From an uncultured Christensenellaceae bacterium (GTDB lineage Bacteria; Bacillota; Clostridia; Christensenellales; Christensenellaceae), in the NCBI GenBank assembly GCA_934438035.1, contig CAKSBK010000057.1, positions 1-6,816 on the forward strand: a stretch of DNA of 6,816 nucleotides. The letters are read 5' to 3'. The number at the start of each line of letters is the position of its first letter. Positions within the stretch are counted from its first letter, which is position 1. The position numbers were made by a program, and so were the translations under genes. Shown piece after piece: positions 1 through 5,497 of the stretch. The notes under the pieces were generated by a model. That model was not told the DNA's origin. It did not search any database and saw only the letters and a program-made list of their open reading frames with translations.

Positions 1-2
1 GA

Positions 3-110
3 GCTACAGGTATAATATACGGTACGAAAATTTCACATAGCTTTTACACAAGCGCGATAACGGATTTTTCATTGCATCCTTATAATAATAACCAAACTGA
101 AATAGTGTAA
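3..110 (+). CDS. possible C-terminal tail of a gene entering from the left
   Basis: From position 3 a frame stays open for 35 codons to a TAA at 108-110. The translation begins ATGIIYGTKISH and ends NNNQTEIV. Its composition is protein-like, with mixed polar and aromatic residues, and no start is needed because it would enter from outside the window. I do not recognise the family. An open frame of this length can arise by chance in A+T-rich DNA, so support is weak. A TATAAT lies inside it at 81-86, which would fit either a coding tail or a promoter region for the next ORF. Confidence 0.3.
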   Translation, partial: ATGIIYGTKISHSFYTSAITDFSLHPYNNNQTEIV

Positions 111-134
111 ATTGGCAGAAAGGATGTAGAATAA

Positions 135-236
135 ATGAAACGAATCATAGGAATTTTCACAGTAGTGCTGCTTATGCTTATAGCGGCGCTTCCGGTATAT
201 GCTTCAGGAGCAATCGAAACAAGCGATAAGCAATAA
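135..236 (+). CDS. 33-residue signal-peptide-like small protein
   Basis: This short ORF has an AAAGGA ribosome site at 119-124, 10 bases before its ATG. The product has a basic start (MKR), a hydrophobic core at about residues 4-20 (IIGIFTVVLLMLIAA), and a signal-peptidase-like site ending PVYA near residue 23. A polar tail of ten residues, SGAIETSDKQ, follows. A hairpin terminator lies 24 bases beyond the stop. It could be a genuine secreted peptide, or the leftover start of a larger exported protein that lost its body. No longer continuation is open in the other frames. The family is unknown. Confidence 0.45.
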   Translation: MKRIIGIFTVVLLMLIAALPVYASGAIETSDKQ

Positions 237-259
237 CAAAATAAGTCCTGCATAGCATA

Positions 260-302
260 AAAAGCGATTCGTCTAATGTTAAACAGAAGGCGGATTGCTT
301 TT
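260..302 (+). terminator. hairpin terminator after the 33-residue ORF
   Basis: Arms 260-273 and 289-302 can form a 14-pair RNA stem with three G-U wobbles, closed by a 15-base loop. The AAAA/TTTT ends lie inside the stem, as in two-way terminators, so the free U-run is short and termination may be modest. Confidence 0.5.
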
Positions 303-307
303 CGGTA

Positions 308-336
308 TTCAATGATTCGTAATCCAAAACTATAAA
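308..336 (+). promoter_or_regulatory. weak candidate promoter for the DUF4177-like gene
   Basis: TATAAA at 331-336 is 17 bases downstream of TTCAAT at 308-313, which matches the -35 consensus at only three of six positions. A start near 343 would leave a short leader before the AGAGGA ribosome site at about 347-353. The site lies just after a terminator and just before an operon-like gene pair, where a promoter is expected. Confidence 0.3.
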
Positions 337-358
337 TATAAAGAAAAGAGGAATTTTT

Positions 359-535
359 ATGGTATATAAAACAATTGTAACCGACTATGCTCCCAAAGCA
401 AATAAAATGGCAGACGAGATTGAAAAAATAATCAACGAAAAAGCAAAGGAAGGCTGGGAGCCTGTAACCTTCTCCGTAACCAATTCCTGTAAGGCGATTA
501 TTTTATTCTGCGCGCCGGACAACACAGAAAAGTGA
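359..535 (+). CDS. small DUF4177-like protein
   Basis: The product has 58 residues, starts MVYKTIVTDY and ends PDNTEK. It has an alpha-beta pattern: a first strand (YKTIVTDY), a helix at about residues 14-31 rich in Lys and Glu, then the turn KEGWEPVTFS and a last strand KAIILFCAP. A helix ending in an 'EGWE(L/P)V' turn followed by a short strand is the hallmark of the DUF4177 family, whose function is unknown. An AGAGGA ribosome site lies 6-7 bases before the ATG. Its stop overlaps a possible GTG start of the next small ORF at 532, and the membrane ferredoxin gene follows, so these may be one transcript. The product is probably cytosolic because no signal peptide or membrane segment is visible. 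Confidence 0.6.
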   Translation: MVYKTIVTDYAPKANKMADEIEKIINEKAKEGWEPVTFSVTNSCKAIILFCAPDNTEK

Positions 536-734
536 GCGGTGCGGATTTTGTCGATTCGAAAGAGAGAAAACAGATTATGAAACCTCGGAAAGATAAGAAC
601 GACAAAAAGGACAGGGATATGGCCGCTATAGCTCATATGGACTTTCCGTCGGCTCGGCTGCCGGTGAATTGAAATACAAAAAGAAAAAGGGGCGAGAGAT
701 AAGCGATGAAGAGAAGAAAAACGATGAAAAATAA
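532..734 (+). pseudogene. possible frameshifted small ORF between the DUF4177-like and ferredoxin genes
   Basis: One frame runs from GTG 532 (overlapping the upstream TGA) to a TGA at 670-672 and encodes a lysine-rich peptide containing MKPRKDKNDKKDRDM. The -1 frame is open from about 595 to a TAA at 732-734 and reads YGRYSSYGLSVGSAAGELKY and then a charged tail ending KKNDEK. The two parts join sensibly if a single -1 shift occurs around the AAAAAGG run at 607-613. The end would overlap the membrane ferredoxin start. It could be a decayed gene, a sequencing indel, or coincidence. No family was recognised. Confidence 0.25.
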
Positions 735-1566
735 CAGCGGATTTTCAAAATATATTGTGTCAATCCTGCTGTTCGTGTTGTTTATAGCGGTAGCGGTCAC
801 ACTCTGGCTCGCAAAGAATAACCTGTTCTATCTGCTGAATTTCAGCTATATAGGCTGCTGTCTCGCTTTGGGTACGGCATTCTTTACTGCAGGGAAACGA
901 TATGCCCGGCATTTCGTGCAGTTGGCGGTCGGAAGCTATATGCTGCTGTATCTCGGCGTGATTTCCCGTGAAAATATGCAGATTGAGGGCTTCTGGTACT
1001 ATCTGTTTCTCGGCGTTTTTGAAGCGGGTACCATTCATTATGCAGTGGCAAAAATATTCGGTCCGCTGCTTTTCGGGCGCGGCTGGTGCGGCTACGCCTG
1101 CTGGACGGCGATGGTGCTGGATTTTTTACCGTATAAGCAGCCTCGCAAACCGAGAAAAGAAAAGCTGGGAGTTCTGCGCTACGTAATGTTCGCCTTGTCA
1201 TTAGCATTGGTAGCCGGTTTATTTTTGATGAATGTCGCAAATTTGGAGCACATTATGTTTTGGCTGTTCCTTGCCGGAAATGCACTTTACTACATTGCCG
1301 GCATTGCGCTTGCTTTTATCTTAAAGGATAACAGGGCGTTCTGCAAATATCTATGCCCTGTTACGGTCTTTCTTAAGCCAATGAGCTATTTTTCCGCGCT
1401 GCGTGTGCACTGTGACGAGGATAAATGCGTTCGCTGCGGCAAATGCCTGCGGGTCTGCCCCATGAATGTGGAGGCAAACAGGGAATCCCGTAAGCGTAAA
1501 AACGGAACGGAGTGCATTCTATGCTATGAATGCACTAAGGTCTGCCCCGCAAAGGCGCTGCACTGA
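706..1566 (+). CDS. NapH/MauN-type polytopic membrane 4Fe-4S ferredoxin
   Basis: The product is a 286-residue integral membrane electron-transfer protein. Hydrophobic segments lie at about residues 14-36, 44-62, 71-87, 94-118, 156-176 and 183-206. The family motif GRGWCGYACW is at 124-133 (C128, C132), and a second membrane-proximal pair, CKYLCP, is at 213-218. Two classic C-x2-C-x2-C-x3-CP motifs follow in the cytoplasmic tail, with Cys 241/244/247/251 and 270/273/276/280, enough for two 4Fe-4S clusters. The NapH, MauN and NosR C-terminal relatives pass electrons between quinol or membrane donors and redox partners, but none of their usual partner genes lie nearby, so the pathway is unknown. 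The ATG at 706 has AGGGG at 688-692. The ATG at 724 is a possible later start. Leucine codons are mostly CTG, unlike the dnaX operon downstream. Confidence 0.85.
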   Translation: MKRRKTMKNNSGFSKYIVSILLFVLFIAVAVTLWLAKNNLFYLLNFSYIGCCLALGTAFFTAGKRYARHFVQLAVGSYMLLYLGVISRENMQIEGFWYYLFLGVFEAGTIHYAVAKIFGPLLFGRGWCGYACWTAMVLDFLPYKQPRKPRKEKLGVLRYVMFALSLALVAGLFLMNVANLEHIMFWLFLAGNALYYIAGIALAFILKDNRAFCKYLCPVTVFLKPMSYFSALRVHCDEDKCVRCGKCLRVCPMNVEANRESRKRKNGTECILCYECTKVCPAKALH

Positions 1567-1731
1567 TTTTTTTAGGAGCGCTGAATACGAACGGTATTTT
1601 ACCGCAGGGGTGTTTGGCGTTCGGTTTTATCGCATGCTTAAAGCATCTTCAATACAGGAGAAAAATACATAGCTTACAAACTAATAACGAAGTAATAAAG
1701 GATTTTAATATTCAGGCGTAGTAAGGCAAGG

Positions 1732-1780
1732 GAAATCACCGAGATAAGTAATAATAGACTTTCTCGGTGAATTTCTTTTT
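1732..1780 (+). terminator. strong intrinsic terminator of the ferredoxin operon
   Basis: GAAAT-CACCGAGA-T-AAGT (1732-1749) pairs with ACTT-TCTCGGTG-A-ATTTC (1758-1775). This gives 17 base pairs interrupted by one bulge on each side, with an 8-base loop. TTTTT follows at 1776-1780. It lies 166 bases after the ferredoxin stop and would separate the left block from the downstream operon. Confidence 0.85.
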
Positions 1781-1801
1781 CCGCACATTCGATTTATAGC
1801 G

Positions 1802-1924
1802 GTGTATCTGTTATTGCAGCGTAAGAAACCCAAGAAAAGACTTGCAATGAAGCAGGAATATTATGCTGAGCTAAATCGGCGGGAGCTGCGCAAATACATA
1901 ACGGTTAAATATTCTTTACCATAG
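1802..1924 (+). CDS. possible 40-codon ORF or gene remnant
   Basis: From GTG 1802 the frame encodes a short hydrophobic start (YLLLQ), then a basic and charged stretch containing RKKPKKRLAMKQEYY and LNRRELRKY, ending KYSLP. It looks like a membrane-anchor end followed by a cytoplasmic basic tail. No ribosome site precedes the GTG, and the frame is open only back to a TAA at 1745-1747, inside the terminator hairpin. A decayed gene fragment is more likely than a working gene. No family was recognised. Confidence 0.2.
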   Translation: MYLLLQRKKPKKRLAMKQEYYAELNRRELRKYITVKYSLP

Positions 1925-2207
1925 ACGGGGTTGATTAGCGTACTGCGACCGATGACTTGTTTAGATTCTGTCGCTGAGTTTATGTCGTTATCAAAAACGA
2001 TAAGTCTGCGCGTTTTGAAGTTTGCGCAGTGTGATTGACGATTACACTGAAAACGATGGTTTTAGAAAAGCGTTCGTTTTATATTCTCAGGAGATTTTAC
2101 ATTACGCAGCGGGTATAATGCAAAAAGAGCGTTTAAAAATGGCGGATATAAAAAAAGACAAAATTTATATAGAGACTTTCTTCGTTTCCTTGTTCACAAT
2201 TTATTAT

Positions 2208-2236
2208 TAGTATATTCGCAAATTGCGTGGTATAAT
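2208..2236 (+). promoter_or_regulatory. extended -10 promoter of the CBS-dnaX operon
   Basis: TATAAT at 2231-2236 is preceded by TGG, giving the extended -10 form TGnTATAAT. The -35 position (TAGTAT, 2208-2213, spacer 17) is poor, which extended -10 promoters tolerate. A palindrome, CGCAA-A-TTGCG (2217-2227), fills the spacer and could be an operator. Transcription would start near 2243, just before the GAGG ribosome site at 2254-2257. Confidence 0.6.
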
Positions 2237-2263
2237 AAAATAAGAACAGTTATGAGGTGCGTT

Positions 2264-2671
2264 ATGAACATAATGTTTTTCTTGAAACCTAAGGCGGAAG
2301 TTAACTATCTGCATGATTATAATACGGTTATAAAGGGGCTTGAACGGATGAAGAGCCATAATTTTTCGGCTATACCCGTTATAGATAAAGAAGGAAGATA
2401 CGTAGGCACGGTTACGCAGGGCGATTTTTTATGGAAAATAGTTGAATACGGAAGCGTAAGGAATGTCGCGAGTGAAAACGTGCTTGTTAAAGAGATAATC
2501 GATAAAGACAGAAATCAACCGCTTACAACACAAGCGTCGGTGGAAGATGTTTTAAGAATGGCGATGGATCAAAACTTTGTTCCTGTGGTTGACGACAGAA
2601 ATATGTTTATAGGTATAGTCACAAGAAGAGACATTTTGGGATATTTTAAAGATATAAACGGAATGCTTTGA
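2264..2671 (+). CDS. two-CBS-domain protein, probable nucleotide sensor
   Basis: The product is a 135-residue cytosolic protein made almost entirely of a CBS pair (Bateman module). CBS1 covers about residues 8-60 with SAIPVIDKEG and GTVTQGDF (48-55). CBS2 covers about 74-130 with FVPVVDD and GIVTRRDI (117-124). The T-x-x-D pairs (T51/D54, T120/D123) are the positions that contact ribose of AMP, ATP or SAM in this superfamily. Small stand-alone CBS pairs of Firmicutes include the c-di-AMP receptors DarB/CbpB, but this one cannot be assigned a ligand from sequence. The ATG at 2264 was chosen over the one at 2252 because GAGG at 2254-2257 lies 6 bases before it. It is the first gene of the operon, and its stop is 14 bases from the next start. 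Confidence 0.85.
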   Translation: MNIMFFLKPKAEVNYLHDYNTVIKGLERMKSHNFSAIPVIDKEGRYVGTVTQGDFLWKIVEYGSVRNVASENVLVKEIIDKDRNQPLTTQASVEDVLRMAMDQNFVPVVDDRNMFIGIVTRRDILGYFKDINGML

Positions 2672-2685
2672 TAACGGAGAATAAT

Positions 2686-3657
2686 ATGCAGCAGAAAAAA
2701 GAAAAAAACGGTACGTTTTCGCTTGTTGCGGTTACGCTTTTAACCGCTGTTTTGATATTGATTTTTACGCTGTTGGCGTTTTACGGAGGGTATGTTCTTA
2801 AAAATTCGCAGCCTTTTACGGTTATGGGAGCGGCGGTTTATCCTAATATTGACGAAAATAACCAGCCTGTAACTTATTCGGCGGTGCTCTATAGAGAAAA
2901 TACTATGCCGCAGAAAGGCAACGCCGTTGCGTTTTTTAATGAAAAATGTACAGGAATAAGCAAGATCAATACGGCGTATTTTTTTGAAGAGAACGGCGAG
3001 GGAGGATATACTCTTTTTAATGCTGATACCGGGGAATATTTCGACATTGCAAAAGAGAATTTAAAAGGCAGAGCGACAAGGTATATACCTTTTATGGGTC
3101 CGGTTTTAAGCTTTGCGATAACTGTTCCGGGAACGGCTGCTTTTGCGGTATGCGCCGCCGCCGTATTGTTTTTATTTATATTGTATCTTTTAGGATATAT
3201 TAAAAGGGCGAAGCAGTTAGAGCTTATACGCGAAGAAAAGAAGCGTGAAGAAGAGTTTTATGCCGCAAGCGAAGAAAAAGCTTACGCAGAAGAAAACGAG
3301 GTTGAAAGGCAGCGTATAGCGGAAGTTTCGCAGGAAGATATTAATGAAGAAACTGTAAATTCTAAAACCGAGGAGCAAACGGTTAAAAATGAAGAGCTGA
3401 AAGCGCAGGTTAAGGCGGATGATAAGAGGGCGTATTTTACCGTTACGGGTGAAAAAGAAAGGCTTGAAAAGCTTTTAGTTATTATTTCTGCACTTAACCA
3501 AAAACAGCCGGAGGAGTTTTCGAAGGTTGAGGAGCAGGACGAAAAATATACTTTTAATTGCTCGAGAGATAAGCTTGCGGTAATAGCCGCGGCGATAAAT
3601 AAAATAAACGAAACGGTTAAAAAGACGGACGGAGAAGAAAAAGAGGATGGCGTATAA
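2686..3657 (+). CDS. signal-peptidase-like membrane pseudoenzyme with cytoplasmic coiled-coil tail
   Basis: The product has 323 residues from the ATG at 2686 (GGAG at 2676-2679); the TTG at 2668 is unlikely. A basic N-terminus precedes membrane segment 1 (about 11-36), an outside domain (about 40-145), membrane segment 2 (about 148-172), and a charged tail with likely coiled coil (about 176-245) and a small alpha-beta end domain (about 249-311). The outside part follows the order of SipW/Sec11-type signal peptidases. VMGAAVYPNI (46-55) sits where V-x-SGSMEPTI is expected, KGNAVAFFN (77-85) matches 'vGDvvtF', and LKGRATRYIPFMG (126-138) matches the 'GkvvxxIPxlG' that leads into the last helix. 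The catalytic Ser position is Ala50, and the 'HR(I/V)' site reads S92-K93-I94, so cleavage is not expected. This family assignment is by eye. The gene overlaps dnaX by 11 bases. The function is unknown. Confidence 0.7.
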   Translation: MQQKKEKNGTFSLVAVTLLTAVLILIFTLLAFYGGYVLKNSQPFTVMGAAVYPNIDENNQPVTYSAVLYRENTMPQKGNAVAFFNEKCTGISKINTAYFFEENGEGGYTLFNADTGEYFDIAKENLKGRATRYIPFMGPVLSFAITVPGTAAFAVCAAAVLFLFILYLLGYIKRAKQLELIREEKKREEEFYAASEEKAYAEENEVERQRIAEVSQEDINEETVNSKTEEQTVKNEELKAQVKADDKRAYFTVTGEKERLEKLLVIISALNQKQPEEFSKVEEQDEKYTFNCSRDKLAVIAAAINKINETVKKTDGEEKEDGV

Positions 3658-5131
3658 GGCGTTATACCGTCGTTTCAGACCCAGGCGCTTTTGCGAATTA
3701 AAAGGGCAGGACAGCATTTCGGCGGTGCTTAAAAATCAAATAATGACGGGGCAGACGTCCCATGCGTATCTTTTTTCCGGGCCGAGAGGAACGGGCAAGA
3801 CGAGCACTGCGAAAATTTTGGCGTGCGCTCTTAACTGTACTGATCTTAAAGACGGAGAGCCTTGCCTTGAATGCGAAAACTGCAAAGCCGCGCTTACGGA
3901 TTCCATGCCGGATATTATAGAAATGGACGCGGCTTCAAACAACAGCGTCGATAACGCAAGAGAGATAAGAGAAAAGGTTTCTCTTCTGCCCGTTAAGGGA
4001 AAGCATAAGGTGTATATAATAGACGAGGTGCATATGCTTTCAAACAGTGCGTTTAACGCACTGTTAAAGACTATTGAAGAGCCTCCGGAATACAGCGTTT
4101 TCATTTTGGCGACAACGGAGATAGGAGCGCTTCCCAAAACCGTGCTTTCAAGATGCCAGCGCTTTGATTTTAAGGCGATTGCGGAAAACAATGTTGTTGC
4201 AAGGCTTAAAGAGGTTTTAGGCAGCATTAACGTAAGCGCGGACGAGGAGGCGCTTAAGCTTATTGCGGACGCAGGCGAGGGAGCAATGAGAGACTCTCTT
4301 TCCATACTCGATAAATGCTGTTCGGTGAGCGATAAAATAACGGTAAAAACCGTGTGCGAGGTGCTTAACCTTACGGACATGGGCGCCGTATCCGAGCTTA
4401 GCGGTTATATATGCGAATACAATGTAAAAGAGGCTTTAGAGCTTACAGACAGGCTGTTAGACGAGGGAGCGGAGCCGTCCGTTCTTATTTCACAGCTTAT
4501 CGGCATATATAAGAGTATGCTTATAAAGAGCGCAGATAAAAAAGAAAAGCTCTCTACAGAAGAGGTTATGCGCTTTTTGGAGATTCTTGCAGACGCTGAA
4601 ATTAAAATGAAGCGTTCGGCATACCCGGCGGTTGTTTTTGAAACGGCTGTTACAAAGCTTGCGTTGCCGGAGACCGAGGAGGATTTTGCCTCACGGGCGG
4701 CAAGAATAGCAAAGCTTGAGAATACTGTAGAAAGGCTGTTAGACGAGGGCGCTGCATATGTTTCTAATGATAATAAGCCTGTAGAAAAAGAACCGGAAAG
4801 AGAACTTCAAATAAAAAAGAACAAGCCGCAAAAACATACAATAAAGGCGGACGACAAACGACTCTGGGAAGCGGTTGTAAACTACTATAAAGAAAACGAC
4901 CCGGCGTGGTATACGTTTATAAAAGACGTAACGCTTATTGCAAATGATAACGGAGTTTTAAAAATAACGGGTTCTGCGGCGAAAATGAGGATATTGTCGG
5001 AGCCGTTGGTTTTTGATAAATTAAAAGAAGCGGTAAAAAAGCTTACCGACCAAAAGGCGGGAGTGGAAATAATAATGCCCCAAAATTCGGAAGATTTAAA
5101 TATTTTAGAGGGCGTGGAGATTATAGATTGA
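3647..5131 (+). CDS. dnaX: DNA polymerase III gamma/tau subunit (clamp loader ATPase)
   Basis: DnaX is the motor subunit of the complex that uses ATP to load the beta sliding clamp at the replication fork. The N-terminus, MAYKALYRRFRPRRF, is typical. Walker A is GPRGTGKT (45-52) and zinc ligands are C64, C73, C76 and C79. Walker B is IIDEVH (124-129), sensor 1 ATTE (155-158), SRC (168-170, arginine finger R169) and sensor 2 around GAMRDS (212-217). The helical domain III runs to about 370, a lysine-rich linker covers about 375-400, and the DnaX C-terminal domain covers about 401-478. At 494 residues it is short for the family. The start overlaps the upstream gene by 11 bases, implying translational coupling. 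An in-frame A AAA AAG heptamer in the linker may allow a shorter gamma-like product. Leucine is mostly CTT. Confidence 0.97.
   Translation: MAYKALYRRFRPRRFCELKGQDSISAVLKNQIMTGQTSHAYLFSGPRGTGKTSTAKILACALNCTDLKDGEPCLECENCKAALTDSMPDIIEMDAASNNSVDNAREIREKVSLLPVKGKHKVYIIDEVHMLSNSAFNALLKTIEEPPEYSVFILATTEIGALPKTVLSRCQRFDFKAIAENNVVARLKEVLGSINVSADEEALKLIADAGEGAMRDSLSILDKCCSVSDKITVKTVCEVLNLTDMGAVSELSGYICEYNVKEALELTDRLLDEGAEPSVLISQLIGIYKSMLIKSADKKEKLSTEEVMRFLEILADAEIKMKRSAYPAVVFETAVTKLALPETEEDFASRAARIAKLENTVERLLDEGAAYVSNDNKPVEKEPERELQIKKNKPQKHTIKADDKRLWEAVVNYYKENDPAWYTFIKDVTLIANDNGVLKITGSAAKMRILSEPLVFDKLKEAVKKLTDQKAGVEIIMPQNSEDLNILEGVEIID
4813..4819 (+). promoter_or_regulatory. slippery heptamer A AAA AAG in dnaX linker
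   Basis: The heptamer reads in the exact frame needed for -1 slippage (ATA AAA AAG, codons 389-391). It is the same heptamer used by E. coli dnaX to make gamma. After a shift, the -1 frame adds 23 residues and stops at TAA 4888-4890, giving a product of about 414 residues. No strong downstream stem was found; the best is CCGC 4826-4829 with GCGG 4847-4850. The upstream purine run at 4795-4802 is only a weak Shine-Dalgarno match. Confidence 0.4.
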
Positions 5132-5147
5132 TACGGAGGTAATAAAA

Positions 5148-5495
5148 ATGGCAAAAAGAGGCGGTTTTCCCGGTATGGGCGGCGGCATGAACATGCAGAA
5201 TATGATGGCGCAGGCGCAGAGAATGCAGCAAAACATGATTAAAGCGCAGGAGGAGTTTGCTTTAAGGGAGTTTGAAGCGACCTCGGGCGGAGGAGTTGTT
5301 AAGGCTGTTGTTACAGGAGAAATGAAGCTTAAGAATATTGAAATCAACGAGCAGGTTGTTGACCCCGACGATATAGAAACATTACAGGATCTTGTCGTTG
5401 CGGCAGTTAACGAGGCGCTTTCTGCGGCGAACGCTGCGCATGAGGAGGTTTTGGGAAAAGCAACGGGCGGTCTTAACCTCGGGGGTCTTTTCTAA
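5148..5495 (+). CDS. YbaB/EbfC nucleoid-associated protein
   Basis: The product is a small DNA-binding protein of 115 residues, within the usual size of the family, which forms dimers shaped like tweezers. A Met/Gly-rich N-terminus (residues 5-20) leads to helix 1, [17 protein letters not shown] (21-37). The core sheet contains [18 protein letters not shown] (43-60), the most conserved stretch, then [13 protein letters not shown] (71-83), a second long helix, and a Gly-rich tail ending [14 protein letters not shown] at 5135-5139 lies 8 bases before the ATG, and dnaX ends 16 bases upstream. The dnaX-ybaB-recR order is conserved across bacteria, though the reason for the link is not settled. 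Confidence 0.95.
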   Translation: MAKRGGFPGMGGGMNMQNMMAQAQRMQQNMIKAQEEFALREFEATSGGGVVKAVVTGEMKLKNIEINEQVVDPDDIETLQDLVVAAVNEALSAANAAHEEVLGKATGGLNLGGLF

Positions 5496-5497
5496 AG

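Larger units (their letters stand above)
1567..2207. other. gene-poor stretch with a terminator and possible decayed coding fragments
   Basis: About 640 bases have no convincing gene. AGGAG ribosome-like sites at 1574-1578 and 1656-1660 are not followed by a usable start. A perfect palindrome, ATGCTT-A-AAGCAT, lies at 1634-1646. After the terminator at 1732-1780, a frame open to TAG 1922-1924 encodes a peptide including IAVYLLLQRKKPKKRLAM. The same frame reopens to about 2036. A TTG-started frame at 2022-2210 encodes 62 residues without a ribosome site. A 6-base-pair hairpin, CTGCGC/GCGCAG, lies at 2006-2029 without a T-run. I saw no tRNA or SRP RNA signature. Confidence 0.5.

Noticed and set aside
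11..16. TATAAT near the left edge
   Set aside because: Any -35 lies outside the window, and the site falls within a possible coding tail.
385..636. An 83-codon open frame on the minus strand
   Set aside because: It is antisense to the DUF4177-like gene, which has a good ribosome site and a recognisable fold pattern. The minus-strand peptide has no family features.
2006..2029. Hairpin CTGCGC/GCGCAG
   Set aside because: A 6-base-pair stem with a 12-base loop and no T-run is too weak to call a terminator or regulatory site.
2022..2210. A TTG-started ORF of 62 codons before the CBS gene
   Set aside because: There is no ribosome site, the start is a rare codon, no family was recognised, and its end overlaps the promoter of the next gene. 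It is kept only as possible decayed coding sequence.
1567..3646. SRP RNA or tRNA gene expected upstream of dnaX by analogy with Bacillus
   Set aside because: No GGAAGGAAGCAGC-type SRP signature or cloverleaf was seen. The space is filled by two protein genes and a gene-poor stretch.
3736..4380. A 214-codon open frame on the minus strand
   Set aside because: It lies antisense inside dnaX, which has every expected clamp-loader motif. Its translation is Ser/Leu-rich, as expected for a shadow frame, and it has no ribosome site of its own.
5035..5041. A second A AAA AAG heptamer in dnaX
   Set aside because: It lies near the C-terminus within the conserved domain. The shifted frame runs on past the dnaX stop, so no sensible short form results.
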